Positions 8,605 through 18,442 of a stretch of 64,000 bases of DNA are shown here, in pieces. Source of the DNA: Ciceribacter lividus (lineage in GTDB: Bacteria; Pseudomonadota; Alphaproteobacteria; Rhizobiales; Rhizobiaceae); NCBI RefSeq assembly GCF_003337715.1, contig NZ_QPIX01000006.1, positions 62,001 to 126,000 of the forward strand, in the 5' to 3' direction. Position 1 is the stretch's first letter. Each line of letters begins with the position of its first letter. A model generated the notes under the pieces. It made no database searches. It worked only from the letters and a program-made list of their open reading frames with translations, and was not told the DNA's origin. Both the position numbers and the translations under genes were made by a program.

Positions 8605-9519
8605 TCACCCCTTTGCGACGGCTGAAACGGCGTCTGCGAATGCGTCCGTCTGCATCAGTGCGCGACATCGGGCGAAACGACCGTCCGCATAGGCGCGGAA
8701 GTCGTCCGCAGGATTGCCGTTGGCGAGCTGGATCAATCCCCAGAGCGTCCAGAGGAGGTCGCACATCGCCTTGTAGATGACGATGCGACCGCGCTCGGCG
8801 GGCGTGGGTTCACCGCCGAAATAGGCGCGGATCATCTCCTCTTCCTGCTCGGGTCCAAACCCGCCCTCGATACAGAGATCGCCGAGATCCCACATTGGAT
8901 CGTTCATGCCCGAATATTCCCAATCGACGATCCACATGCGCTCGCCGGTATCGAGGAAGTTCTCGCAGAGGGGATCGCAATGGCAGGCGACGGAGGGGAG
9001 CGGATGAGCGGAAAGGGCGGCACGAACGCTTTCTGCTTCCGCCAGCACGTCGTGGTAACCTTCCGGCAACGCGACGTCTTTGGTCGACAGCACGCCGAGG
9101 TAGCTGTCGATCATCGAAAACAGTTCGAAACGGGCCGGAAAGACTGCGCCGCTGTCATGCAGCTTGCGGAAGGCCCTTCCAGCGCGGGCGGGCGCGCCCG
9201 GTATGGAGCGAAACCCTTCGGGTGTCATGGTAACCGCGCCTCCGACGAAGCGGGAAACGAAGACCCCGCTCGACGCGTCGGCGAACAGGATTTCCGGGCT
9301 GACGCCGGCGCGGGCGACCGCTTCGGTCGCCATCATCTCGTTTACGCGGTCGATGTATTCTTCGGTACCCCTGCCGGGAATGCGCAGGCAATAGTCACCG
9401 ATCCGAAAGACGAGATTGGTGAGCCCGCCCAACCGCTCGATCGGGCCTTCATAGGCCTTGAGGATCGGGATCGTCTTCAGCGTCTCGCGGGCAAGCGCGA
9501 TGTCGGCGTCTTCGCTCAT
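8605..9519 (-). CDS. Choline-kinase/APH-fold phosphotransferase (kinase B)
   Basis: The 304-aa product has the aminoglycoside-phosphotransferase/choline-kinase fold. The N-lobe contains GGLTNLVFRIGDYCLRIPG, which corresponds to the nucleotide-binding loop, although the usual lysine is not obvious. The catalytic loop CHCDPLCENF (H-x-D-x4-N pattern) and the metal motif IVDWEYSG are both present, so it should be active. It is the last gene of the amine operon; its start overlaps the oxidoreductase B stop by ATGA. It is a paralogue of kinase A (14382-15290), sharing the GGL(S/T)N and AYFGGEP(S/T)P patches. The phosphoacceptor is unknown; choline, ethanolamine or a related amino alcohol are the natural guesses. 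Confidence 0.78.
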   Translation of the reverse strand: MSEDADIALARETLKTIPILKAYEGPIERLGGLTNLVFRIGDYCLRIPGRGTEEYIDRVNEMMATEAVARAGVSPEILFADASSGVFVSRFVGGAVTMTPEGFRSIPGAPARAGRAFRKLHDSGAVFPARFELFSMIDSYLGVLSTKDVALPEGYHDVLAEAESVRAALSAHPLPSVACHCDPLCENFLDTGERMWIVDWEYSGMNDPMWDLGDLCIEGGFGPEQEEEMIRAYFGGEPTPAERGRIVIYKAMCDLLWTLWGLIQLANGNPADDFRAYADGRFARCRALMQTDAFADAVSAVAKG

Positions 9520-11933
9520 GCCTTCAGCCTCTCCATCTTGGGATCGTAGAGGGTCCGAGCGCCCCGGCGCGCCTGATAGGTCTTGCCGAAAGCCTCGATC
9601 TCGAAGTCTTCCTTTGTGGCGATCTCCGCCGGCAGGTAACCGAAGGCGATGGTCTTGCCGAGCGTGTAACCGTAGCCGGTGCTGGCGGTGGAGCCGACGA
9701 CCTTGCCGTCGAGCAGGACCGCCTCGCCGCCGTGGAAGGGCGCGAAGCCTTCGACGGTGTAGGAGACGAGCTTGCGCTTCACCCCTTCCGCCTTGATCGC
9801 TGCCAGGGCATCGCGACCGATGAAATCACCCTTGTTCAGGGCTACGCAGAACCCAAGCCCCGCCTCATAAGGGTTGTAATCGGGCGTGATGTCGCCCGAC
9901 CAGTAGAGATAGCCCTTCTCCATCCGGGCCGCGTCGATCGCGCGGTAACCGGCATCGGCGATGCCGAACGGCTCGCCGGCCGTCTTCAGCGTATCGTAGA
10001 CATGGGCGGCGTATTCCTGGTCGATGTAGAGTTCGTAGCCGAGTTCGCCGACATAGCCGATGCGCACAGCAAGTGCGGTGGCGGCACCCACCTCGATCCG
10101 TTTCGCCGAGAGGAAGGGGAAGGCCGCGTTTGAGAGGTCGTCGTCCGATACGCTTTGCAGGATATCGCGGGCATGGGGGCCGCAGATGTTGAGGGTGGCG
10201 AAGCGATTGGTGACATCCCGCAGGGTCACACCGTCGGGCAGATGTCGCGAGACCCAGTTGCCGTCGCGCACGCCGAAGCCGGAGCCGGTGATCAGATAGA
10301 GCAGGTCGTCGGAGACATGAACGATGGTGACGTCCGCCTCGATCCCGCCCCGCTCGTTGCAGAGCTGGGTGTAGACGGCCTTTCCCGACGTGCCGGAAAG
10401 ATCATTGGCGGCGATCCTCTGCATGGCCTCCCATGCGCCGACACCACTGATTTCGAACTTGGAGAAGGAGGACTGGTCGATCAGCGCGGCCCGCTCGCGG
10501 ATCGCCTTCACCTCCTCACCGACTGCATCGAACCAGTTCGGCTTTCCTTCGAAGGAGGGTATATCCTTGCCCTCCGAACCTCTCGGTGCGAACCAGTTGG
10601 GACGCTCCCAGCCGAACTTGGAACCGAAGACGGCACCGTTCTTCGCAAGCGTTTCGTGCAGCGGCGAGCGCCGCAGCCCGCGGACCGCCTGGGCTTCTTC
10701 GCCGGGCCAGTGAACCTTGTAATAGGCGCCGTAGGCCTCGATGGCCCGCTCTTCGAGATAGCGCCCCTGGGCGTGGACGGCGCCGAAGCGGCGCACGTCG
10801 AAGGGCCAGAGGTCCATGCCGGCATCGCCATGGAGAATGAGGTTCGAGAGCGCCAAGCCGGCGCCGCCCGAAGCCGCGATCCCGGCGGTGAAACCGCAGG
10901 CGACATAGAAATTGTCGAGTTCAGGGGCGAGGCCCATGATCGGCTCGCCGTCGAAAGAAACCGGAATCGGCCCGTTGATAACCGTCTGGATGCCGATCTC
11001 GTTCAAGGCTGGAATGCGGGTTGCAGTCGGAAGAGCGAAGAGTTCCAGCCGCTCCCAGTTGGGCTCGAAGAGTTCGCGGCCGAAATCAATGGGCGGTTTG
11101 CCGCGCCAGCAGCCCTTGGTGCCATCTTCCCAGCCTCCGATGGCGAAGGAACCCGTGTCCGGCTTCAGGTAGAAGTTGTTGTCGGGGTCCCGCAGCGTCG
11201 TCAGGTCGGGCGGCAGCGTCAACTTCTTCTCGGTGAGAAAATACTGGTGCTCGACCACGCCGGCCGCCAGCGGCACGCCGGCCATCTCGCCGACGCGCTT
11301 GGCCCAGAGACCGGCGCAGTTGACGAGGATATCGCAGGAAATCGTCCCGCCATTGGTGACGACGCCGACCGCACGGCGGTTCTCGATGACGATCTCCTCG
11401 ACGGTGACGCCTTCCTCGATCTTCGCCCCGTTCATGCGCGCGCCCCTGGCATAGGCCATGGTCAATGAATACGGGTCTATGTAACCGTCGCCCGGAATGA
11501 AGGCCGCGCCCTCGATGCCGTCCTTGACGATGTAGGGGAAGCGGCCTGCCGCTTCGTCGGCGGAGAGGGAGTAGCATTCGACGCCGAAGCTCTTGGCCTG
11601 GGTCATCGAACGACGGATCTCGCTCCAGCGCTCCGGACTGCCTGCGAGCCGCAATGAGCCGACCTTTTTCCAGGCGATGTGCTGACCGGTCTCCTCTTCG
11701 AGACGGTCGAAGACCGCGACCGAATTCTGCATCAGCCGCGTGAGGTTGCGTTTTCCCCGCAGCTGGCCGACCAACCCGGCGGCATGCCAGGTGCAGCCAT
11801 GGGTGAGCATCGCCTTCTCGACCAGCAGGACGTCCTTCGCCCCATCGCGAGCAAGGTGGTAGGCGACGGAGGTACCGATCGCACCCCCGCCGATGATGAG
11901 AATGTGGACGTGACGATCCGCACGGAATGACAT
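9516..11933 (-). CDS. DMGDH/sarcosine-dehydrogenase-like FAD oxidoreductase with GcvT domain (oxidoreductase B)
   Basis: An 805-residue two-domain enzyme. The DAO-type FAD domain (about residues 1-400) starts with HILIIGGGAIGTSVAYHLA and contains the GCTWHAAGL patch, whose histidine is the covalent-flavin site in dimethylglycine and sarcosine dehydrogenases. The C-terminal half is the GcvT/aminomethyltransferase fold that passes the released one-carbon unit to tetrahydrofolate. I start it at ATG 11933, where the FAD motif begins at about residue 9; an upstream in-frame extension to 12083 overlaps the preceding gene and has no homology. It lies 10 bp after oxidoreductase A. The substrate is an N-methyl amine of unknown identity. 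Confidence 0.85.
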   Translation of the reverse strand: MSFRADRHVHILIIGGGAIGTSVAYHLARDGAKDVLLVEKAMLTHGCTWHAAGLVGQLRGKRNLTRLMQNSVAVFDRLEEETGQHIAWKKVGSLRLAGSPERWSEIRRSMTQAKSFGVECYSLSADEAAGRFPYIVKDGIEGAAFIPGDGYIDPYSLTMAYARGARMNGAKIEEGVTVEEIVIENRRAVGVVTNGGTISCDILVNCAGLWAKRVGEMAGVPLAAGVVEHQYFLTEKKLTLPPDLTTLRDPDNNFYLKPDTGSFAIGGWEDGTKGCWRGKPPIDFGRELFEPNWERLELFALPTATRIPALNEIGIQTVINGPIPVSFDGEPIMGLAPELDNFYVACGFTAGIAASGGAGLALSNLILHGDAGMDLWPFDVRRFGAVHAQGRYLEERAIEAYGAYYKVHWPGEEAQAVRGLRRSPLHETLAKNGAVFGSKFGWERPNWFAPRGSEGKDIPSFEGKPNWFDAVGEEVKAIRERAALIDQSSFSKFEISGVGAWEAMQRIAANDLSGTSGKAVYTQLCNERGGIEADVTIVHVSDDLLYLITGSGFGVRDGNWVSRHLPDGVTLRDVTNRFATLNICGPHARDILQSVSDDDLSNAAFPFLSAKRIEVGAATALAVRIGYVGELGYELYIDQEYAAHVYDTLKTAGEPFGIADAGYRAIDAARMEKGYLYWSGDITPDYNPYEAGLGFCVALNKGDFIGRDALAAIKAEGVKRKLVSYTVEGFAPFHGGEAVLLDGKVVGSTASTGYGYTLGKTIAFGYLPAEIATKEDFEIEAFGKTYQARRGARTLYDPKMERLKA

Positions 11934-11943
11934 TTCGGAAACC

Positions 11944-14385
11944 TCAAGCCTTGATCTTGTCCATGGACGGGTCGTAAAGCGGCCCGAAGTGAAGGGTCGC
12001 CGGCGTCTTCTCCGCCGCGACGACGAGCTCGTAAGTGCCGCTCTTGAGGTACTCGTCGCTGACGCCGTCCGCGTTGCGGACATAGCCGTAGCCGATGTTC
12101 TTTCCGATCGTGTAGCCGTAACCGCCGCTGGTGAGGTAACCGACCGGTTCGCCGTTTCTCAAGATCGTCTCGCGACCGGCCAGAACGACGCTCGGATCAT
12201 CGACGGTAAAACCCATCAGCCGCTTCTTCGGCGGTTTTCCGGCGGGACCTTCGAGCGCGCGTCGGCCGAGGAAATCGGTGTTCTTGCGGAGCTTGACCGC
12301 CCAGCCGAGGCCGGCCTCGAAGGGCGTGTCGTTCGGCGTGATGTCGGAGCTCCATGCGCGGTAACCCTTTTCGAGCCGCAGCGATTCCAGCGCGCGGTAG
12401 CCGATCGGACGGATTCCGTGGTCGCTGCCTGCCGCCATCAGAGCGTCGTAGACCTCGCCGAGCGCACTGATCGGGATGTGCAGCTCCCACCCCAGTTCGC
12501 CGACATAGGTGACGCGCAGCGCCCGAACGGTCGCGCCGGCGATCGGAATCTCGCGGACATGGCCGAAGGGGAAGGCCGCGTTCGAGACATCGGCAGACGT
12601 GACGGCGGCGAGCACGCCGCGCGCCTTCGGCCCCATCAGCGAGAGCGTGCCCCATTCCTCGGTGATATCGGCGAGCGTGCAGTCGAGGCCGGCCGGGATA
12701 TGGTCCGCAATCCAGCCGAAGTCATGGGTGCGGAAGCCGGTGCCGGTGACGATGTAGAATTTCTCGTCGGCAATGCGGGCAACGGTCAGGTCCGCCTCGA
12801 TGCCGCCGCGGGTGTTGAGAAGCTGGGTATAGGTCAGGCGGCCGACCGGCTTTGCGACATCGTTGGCGCAGATCCAGTCGAGCGCCTTGAGGGCGTCGGG
12901 ACCAGAAAGCTCGTATTTCGAGAAGGAGGACTGGTCGAACACACCGACCGCCTCGCGCACATGCCGGTGTTCGTCGCCGACCGGCTCGAACCAGTTCTGG
13001 CGGCCCATCGAATAGACGTCCTTCGGCTCCGTGCCGGCCGGGGCGAACCAGTTGGGACGCTCCCAGCCGAGCTTGGAGCCGAACACGGCACCGGAGGCCT
13101 TGAGGCGCTCATAGAGGGGAGAGACGAGGCGCGGGCGGCCGCTTTCATACTCCTCATGCGGGAAGGCGATGGTGTAGTGCTTGCCATAGGCTTCAAGCGT
13201 GCGGTCGCAGACCCATTGGCGATCCCGGTGCATGCCGGCGAAGCGGCGGATGTCGACCACCCAGAGATCGAGCGGCGCCTCGCCGTCGATCACCCATTGC
13301 GCCAGAACCCAGCCCGCGCCGCCGCCCGACGCGATGCCGAAGGCGTTGAAGCCCGCACCGACGAACATGTTCTTGCATTCGGGTGCGACGCCGAGGATGA
13401 AGTTGCCGTCGGGGGTAAAGCTCTCCGGACCGTTGATCATCTGCTTGACGCCGACATTCTCCAGCGCCGGAACGCGTTCCATGGCCTGCATCATGTGCTG
13501 CTCGAAATGGTCGAAGTCGTCGTCGAACAGACGGAAGGCCCAGTCGTTCGGCAGGTCGCCGGTGAGCCACGGCTGGGGATTGGGCTCATATCCGCCCATG
13601 ACGAGGCCGCCGACTTCCTCCTTGAAATAGGTCCGCCGATCGGGATCACGGATGGTCGGAGCGTCGGTCGACAGGCCTTCGATCTTCTCGGTGATGATAT
13701 ACTGGTGCTTCACCGCCTGCAGAGGCACGTTGATGCCGGCCATGTCGCCCACCTGCCGCGCCCACTGGCCGGCGCAGTTGACGACTTTCTCGCAGGCGAC
13801 GTCTCCCTCGGTCGTCTTCACCCCGACGATGCGGCCATCCTTCATCTCGAAGCCAGTCACACGCACGTTCTCGACGATCTTCGCGCCGTGCATGCGCGCA
13901 CCCTTGGCAAGCGACTGCGTGATGTCGGAGGGGCTCGCCTGCCCGTCCGTCGGCAGCCAGCTTGCGCCGACGAGATCGTCGACATTCATCAGCGGCCACA
14001 TCCGCTTCACCTCTTCCGGTGAGATGAGATGCATGTCCATACCGAAGCTGCCGGCGGTGGTGGCGAGGCGCTTGAACTCCGTCCAGCGGTCCTGGTTGGT
14101 GGCAAGCCTCAGGCAGCCCGTCATCTTCCAGCCGGTCGCAAGTCCGGTTTCCGCTTCCAGCCCCTTGTAGAGCTCCACCGAGTATTTCAACACGCGTGTG
14201 ATCGAGGCCGAGGATCGAAGCTGCCCGACGAGCCCAGCCGCATGCCACGTGGAACCGGAGGTGAGCGTCCCTTGTTCCAGCAACAGCACGTCGGCCTTGT
14301 GGTCCTTGGCCAGGTGGTAGGCGGTCGAGCAGCCGATGATGCCGCCGCCGATGACGACGATCTGTGCATGGGATGGCAGGGTCAT
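11944..14385 (-). CDS. DMGDH/sarcosine-dehydrogenase-like FAD oxidoreductase with GcvT domain (oxidoreductase A)
   Basis: This 813-residue paralogue of the next gene has the same layout: an FAD-binding DAO domain with QIVVIGGGIIGCSTAYHLA near residue 9, the covalent-flavin patch SGSTWHAAGL, and a C-terminal GcvT folate-binding half. The family oxidatively demethylates dimethylglycine, sarcosine or similar amines to methylene-tetrahydrofolate. ATG 14385 is chosen because it overlaps the kinase A stop as ATGA; an in-frame extension to 14706 runs through the kinase gene and has no homology. The protein is clearly distinct from oxidoreductase B, so the two probably remove successive methyl groups or act on different substrates. 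Confidence 0.86.
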   Translation of the reverse strand: MTLPSHAQIVVIGGGIIGCSTAYHLAKDHKADVLLLEQGTLTSGSTWHAAGLVGQLRSSASITRVLKYSVELYKGLEAETGLATGWKMTGCLRLATNQDRWTEFKRLATTAGSFGMDMHLISPEEVKRMWPLMNVDDLVGASWLPTDGQASPSDITQSLAKGARMHGAKIVENVRVTGFEMKDGRIVGVKTTEGDVACEKVVNCAGQWARQVGDMAGINVPLQAVKHQYIITEKIEGLSTDAPTIRDPDRRTYFKEEVGGLVMGGYEPNPQPWLTGDLPNDWAFRLFDDDFDHFEQHMMQAMERVPALENVGVKQMINGPESFTPDGNFILGVAPECKNMFVGAGFNAFGIASGGGAGWVLAQWVIDGEAPLDLWVVDIRRFAGMHRDRQWVCDRTLEAYGKHYTIAFPHEEYESGRPRLVSPLYERLKASGAVFGSKLGWERPNWFAPAGTEPKDVYSMGRQNWFEPVGDEHRHVREAVGVFDQSSFSKYELSGPDALKALDWICANDVAKPVGRLTYTQLLNTRGGIEADLTVARIADEKFYIVTGTGFRTHDFGWIADHIPAGLDCTLADITEEWGTLSLMGPKARGVLAAVTSADVSNAAFPFGHVREIPIAGATVRALRVTYVGELGWELHIPISALGEVYDALMAAGSDHGIRPIGYRALESLRLEKGYRAWSSDITPNDTPFEAGLGWAVKLRKNTDFLGRRALEGPAGKPPKKRLMGFTVDDPSVVLAGRETILRNGEPVGYLTSGGYGYTIGKNIGYGYVRNADGVSDEYLKSGTYELVVAAEKTPATLHFGPLYDPSMDKIKA

Positions 14386-15290
14386 GACGAGTGTTTCCCG
14401 TAGACTGATTGATAATGATCGAGCGCTTCTTGAAGGCGCATGAGGTTGTCGGCCGTGTAGCCGACATAGTCGGCGCCCGGCGCATCGAGGTAGAGTTCGG
14501 AAACCATGCTCCACATCGCTTCGCGCAGCAGCGAGGCGCATTGCATGGCCGCGAGCGAACGGCGGATGTCCGGCGAAGGCTCGCCACCGAAATAGGCCCG
14601 GAGGAACTCGTCCGACTGTTCCACCGTCAGCCCGGCGTTCGAGGTCGCGCCGGCGAGATCGAACATGGCAGTCGAGAAGCCGGCATATTCGTAGTCGATC
14701 AGCCACAGCTTTTCGCCGTCGTCGAGGATGTTCGACGGCAGGAGGTCGTTGTGGCCGAAGACGATCGGCAGTGGCGCCTGCACGGCCTCCAGCTCCCCGG
14801 CGAGCACGAGATAGTGCGCCAGTTCCGGGATCATCCGGCTGCCGCCCGCCTCGAGCGTGCGGGCATAATCGCGGATGACGTGAAAGGGCCAGAACATGAA
14901 GCCGGCGCCCGACACGTGGCGCGGCATCTCCTCGTGGAACCGGCGCAGCAGCCGCGCGACGCGCTCCCGTTCGGCGGCGACATCAGCGGCGGAGAAGGTC
15001 TTCGCGTCGAGGAACGCTGACACCGTGACACCGGGCTCGGCATATTCAATCTGCGGCGCGAACCCTGCCGCATGGGCCGCTCTCGCCGTCATCAGTTCCC
15101 GGTCACGATAGACATGGTGGAAGGGATAGTCGGTGCCGAAGCGGACGACATGGCTGCCCGAGGCGTCCTTCACCACGAAGCTCTCATTGCTCAGGCCACC
15201 CTTCAGCGGCTCGATCTCGATCGCCCCTTTCCAGCACGGCAGATCGGCAATCCGGTCCTCAGACATACGCGGCATCGTCGATACACTCAT
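14382..15290 (-). CDS. Choline-kinase/APH-fold phosphotransferase (kinase A)
   Basis: A 302-aa protein of the choline/ethanolamine kinase and APH superfamily. Visible elements are the N-lobe loop LKGGLSNESFVV, the catalytic loop FGHNDLLPSN and the metal-binding IDYEYAGF. The start overlaps the permease stop by ATGA and its own stop overlaps oxidoreductase A by ATGA, so transport, phosphorylation and oxidation are translationally coupled. A second ATG (MSEDR) lies 8 codons downstream. Its position directly after the quaternary-amine transporter suggests it acts on the imported compound. It could also be a fructosamine- or homoserine-kinase-like enzyme; the acceptor is not deducible. Confidence 0.8.
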   Translation of the reverse strand: MSVSTMPRMSEDRIADLPCWKGAIEIEPLKGGLSNESFVVKDASGSHVVRFGTDYPFHHVYRDRELMTARAAHAAGFAPQIEYAEPGVTVSAFLDAKTFSAADVAAERERVARLLRRFHEEMPRHVSGAGFMFWPFHVIRDYARTLEAGGSRMIPELAHYLVLAGELEAVQAPLPIVFGHNDLLPSNILDDGEKLWLIDYEYAGFSTAMFDLAGATSNAGLTVEQSDEFLRAYFGGEPSPDIRRSLAAMQCASLLREAMWSMVSELYLDAPGADYVGYTADNLMRLQEALDHYQSVYGKHSS

Positions 15291-17314
15291 GCGATCCGCT
15301 CCCTCACCCGTGCCGCGCCGGCCGAAATCAGGCGATCGGCGATGATGGCGATGAAGGCGACCGCAAGCCCCGCGACGAGGCCGCGCCCCGTATCCGCCTT
15401 GGTGAGGGCGATATAGACCTCCTGACCGAGATCACGGGTGCCCACGAGCGCCGTGATGACGAGCATCGAGAGGGCAAACATGATCGTCTGGTTGAGGCCG
15501 AGCATGATTTCGGGGAGCGCGAGCTTCAGCTTGATCTTGGCGAGGATCTGCGAGGGGGTGCAGCCCATCGCCCTGCCCGCCTCGATCACTCGCGGATCGA
15601 CGCGCTGGAGGCCGAGGACCGTGTAGCGGATCGCCGGCGCGACGGCATAGGCGACGATGGCGATCAGCGCCGTGAAGTCACCGACCCGGAACAGCATGAC
15701 GGCCGGCATCAGGTAGACGAAGGAGGGCAGCGTCTGCAGCGTGTCGATCACCACCTGCAACCAGCGCCAGAGCCGGTCGCGCTCGGCCGCAAGAATGCCG
15801 ACGGGAATGCCGATCAGGCTCGCGATGACGACCGAGATACCGCAGAGATAGACGGTGACCATCGCCTTCTCCCACTGGCCGGTGGCGGCAATCAGGAAAG
15901 AGAGCACGCCGGCCGTCAGCGCCAGGCGAAGGCCGCCCAGTCGGTAACCGACAAGCGCAAGCAGGGCCACGACGCCGACCCAGGGCAATTCACCGAGGAA
16001 GCGCTTCACCGGAACGAGAAGGCCGAGGAGCAACGTCGTGCGGAGAGCCTCCAGTGCATCGAAGAAGTTGAGGTTGATCCATTTCACGACATCGTTCCAG
16101 AAGCCGCCGGTCGAAAGAACCAGACCTTCGGGATAGGCCTCGAGAGCCGGCGCCACGACGCTGGCGACGAGGCTTGTCGCGAGAATGCCGACCGCAGCCG
16201 CCATATAAGGATGACGCTCGACGACATTTCCGCCCGTGACGGCCGGCGACGGCGCCCCTGCCTTTCTCGCATAGGCCTGGCTCAACCGGTCGAGCGCGAC
16301 AGCAAGTGCGACAATGGCAAAGCCCGCCTCCAGACCCGCGCCGATGTCGAGCCGGCGGAGTGCCGCAAGGACGTCGAAGCCGAGACCGCCGGCGCCGATC
16401 ATCGAGGCAATGATCACCATATTGAGCGAGAGCATGATGACCTGGTTGACGCCGACCATGAGCGTGTCGGAGGCGGAAGGCACCATGACCTTCCATGTCA
16501 TCTGTCGCCGGGAGCAGCCGACCATATGCCCGAGATCGCGAATTTCCGACGGTACGGCCCTCAGCCCGTGAATGGTGATCCGCACCATTGGCGGCATCGC
16601 ATAGATCAGGGTGCCGACGATCGCCGCCGTCGGGCCGAAACCGAAGAAATAGAGGATCGGCACGAGATAGGCGAAAATCGGGATCGTCTGCATCAGGTCG
16701 AGCAGCGGGGTCAGAGCCCGCTCGAACAGTGGCCAGCGATAGCCGGCAAGGCCGAGCAGCAGGCCGAGCACGACGCCGATCGGCACCGCCACGACGATCG
16801 AGGCAAGCGTCACCATGGCGCTGCTCCACTGCCCGAAGACGGCAAGAAACGCGAAACAGAAGACGACCAGCGCAGCGAGCTTTCGGCCACCGGCGTAATA
16901 GCCCATCAGGCCGACGAGCACGATGACCCCGAGAAAGGAAACCGGCGGCACGAGCTGAACGGCGGCCGACCCCCGGCCGGACAGAAATCCGGTCGACAGC
17001 AGGCTGAGCGCCAGCGTGTAGGGAATGTCGATGACGGTCGCGACGAAACGGGTGAGATCGGTAAATGAAAAAAGCCCGAAGCTCGCCTCGTCCACCAGCC
17101 ACTTGGTCCATCGCCCGATATGACGTGCCGCGGGAATTTGCCATGCGCGCGGATAGTCGAACGCCCACTTGGCGACCGCCGGCCCAAGCCACCAGGCAAT
17201 CAAAGAGGAGATCGCCACAAGCGCCAGCAGCAGATCGGAAAGGCGGCCTCCGCGGCGGCCCGTCCGGTCGTGGCCGGGCGCCAGGGGTTCTGTCGATGCG
17301 AGCGGCGCGGACAT
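15287..17314 (-). CDS. ProW-like ABC permease with two fused membrane domains
   Basis: This 675-aa inner-membrane protein has two tandem MetI/BPD-transport domains. Each carries an EAA-type coupling loop: GLRAVPSEIRDLGHMVGC near residue 250 and GLQRVDPRVIEAGRAMGC near residue 565. Permeases of the ProU family are usually single-domain homodimers of about 280-350 aa; here one chain probably supplies both halves. It overlaps kinase A by 4 bp and follows the ATPase by 4 bp. Substrates of the family are glycine betaine, proline betaine, choline, carnitine and trimethylamine N-oxide; which applies here is not known. Confidence 0.88.
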   Translation of the reverse strand: MSAPLASTEPLAPGHDRTGRRGGRLSDLLLALVAISSLIAWWLGPAVAKWAFDYPRAWQIPAARHIGRWTKWLVDEASFGLFSFTDLTRFVATVIDIPYTLALSLLSTGFLSGRGSAAVQLVPPVSFLGVIVLVGLMGYYAGGRKLAALVVFCFAFLAVFGQWSSAMVTLASIVVAVPIGVVLGLLLGLAGYRWPLFERALTPLLDLMQTIPIFAYLVPILYFFGFGPTAAIVGTLIYAMPPMVRITIHGLRAVPSEIRDLGHMVGCSRRQMTWKVMVPSASDTLMVGVNQVIMLSLNMVIIASMIGAGGLGFDVLAALRRLDIGAGLEAGFAIVALAVALDRLSQAYARKAGAPSPAVTGGNVVERHPYMAAAVGILATSLVASVVAPALEAYPEGLVLSTGGFWNDVVKWINLNFFDALEALRTTLLLGLLVPVKRFLGELPWVGVVALLALVGYRLGGLRLALTAGVLSFLIAATGQWEKAMVTVYLCGISVVIASLIGIPVGILAAERDRLWRWLQVVIDTLQTLPSFVYLMPAVMLFRVGDFTALIAIVAYAVAPAIRYTVLGLQRVDPRVIEAGRAMGCTPSQILAKIKLKLALPEIMLGLNQTIMFALSMLVITALVGTRDLGQEVYIALTKADTGRGLVAGLAVAFIAIIADRLISAGAARVRERIA

Positions 17315-17318
17315 CGGG

Positions 17319-18335
17319 TCAACCCTGCATCATTATATCGACGACGTCGGCGCGGTGGATGGTGCCAATCGCCCCACCGTCCAAGCCGATGACGCTGATC
17401 GAATTGCCGGCACCGGCAAACATGGGCGCCACCTCGGCAATGGTCGTGCGTGCGTCGACGGTTGCCGCAGCGGATGCATCTGACTCGGGTCGCATGACCG
17501 AACCAACCTTGACGACCTTGGCGCGCGCGACATTGCGGGTGAACTCGGCCACGTATGGGGTCGCCGGATTGAGCACCAGTTCCTCCGGCGTGCCGGATTG
17601 CACCACTTCGCCGTCTTTCATGATGGCGATGCGGTCGGCGAGCCTGATCGCCTCGTCGAAATCATGTGTGATGAAGACAATCGTCTTCTTCAGGACCGAC
17701 TGCAGGCGCATGAACTCGTCCTGCATCTCGCGGCGGATGAGCGGATCGAGCGCGGAAAACGGCTCGTCGAGGAACCAGAGCTCCGGCTCGACGGCGAGCG
17801 AACGGGCAATTCCCACCCGCTGTTGTTGGCCACCGGAGAGCTGGCGGGGGAAGACGTTTTCCTTGCCGGCGAGCCCGACAAGCTCGATCATCCTGCGGGC
17901 ACGCTCCTCGCGCTTCGACCGTTCGACGCCCTGGACTTCGAGAGGAAAGGCTACATTGGCGAGAACGCTCAGGTGTGGCAGCAGCGCGAAGTGCTGAAAG
18001 ACCATGCCCATCTGGTGGCGTCGGATCTCGATCATGCGGGCATCGCTCGCCGCAAGCAGGTTTTCGCCGTTGAACAGGATTTCGCCGGAGGTCGGCTCGA
18101 TCAGCCGCGACAGACACCGCACAAGCGTCGATTTTCCCGAGCCGGAGAGCCCCATGATGACGAAAATCTCGCCGCTCTTCACCTCGAGATTGACGTCGCG
18201 GACGGCTCCGACAAGTCCTGCTTCTGCAAGGTCTTCGATGCTCGGCTTTCCGCCAGCGGCGCGCAGGGCATCCCGCGCACCTGCACCGAAGATCTTCCAG
18301 ACATTGCGGCAGACGAGTTTGGCTTCAGGGGACAT
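17319..18335 (-). CDS. ProV/OpuAA-like quaternary-amine ABC transporter ATPase
   Basis: The 338-aa ATPase has Walker A GLSGSGKSTL, the Q-loop, the signature LSGGQQQRV and Walker B LWFLDEPFSALD. A C-terminal extension of about 85 residues is consistent with a CBS-type osmosensing or regulatory module. The family's characteristic opening VCRNVWKIFGAGA is present. I place the start at ATG 18335, giving MSPEAKL; a longer frame reaches a TTG at 18410 but lacks a good ribosome-binding site. It lies 107 bp after the binding-protein gene and 4 bp before the fused permease. Confidence 0.87.
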   Translation of the reverse strand: MSPEAKLVCRNVWKIFGAGARDALRAAGGKPSIEDLAEAGLVGAVRDVNLEVKSGEIFVIMGLSGSGKSTLVRCLSRLIEPTSGEILFNGENLLAASDARMIEIRRHQMGMVFQHFALLPHLSVLANVAFPLEVQGVERSKREERARRMIELVGLAGKENVFPRQLSGGQQQRVGIARSLAVEPELWFLDEPFSALDPLIRREMQDEFMRLQSVLKKTIVFITHDFDEAIRLADRIAIMKDGEVVQSGTPEELVLNPATPYVAEFTRNVARAKVVKVGSVMRPESDASAAATVDARTTIAEVAPMFAGAGNSISVIGLDGGAIGTIHRADVVDIMMQG

Positions 18336-18442
18336 GAGGGTTCCGCTGGCTCGCATGGACGACTGGCGCCGTTCGACGGTCGCGACGAAGATCCGGCCAC
18401 CCAGGTTCAAAGGTGGTCATGGGTGGCCGGAAACGGAGAGAC

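Noticed and set aside
10155..11468. A 437-codon plus-strand open frame
   Set aside because: It is antisense to oxidoreductase B and has no recognisable domain.
11989..14022. A 677-codon plus-strand open frame
   Set aside because: It is antisense to oxidoreductase A, which has clear motifs; the plus-strand translation has none.
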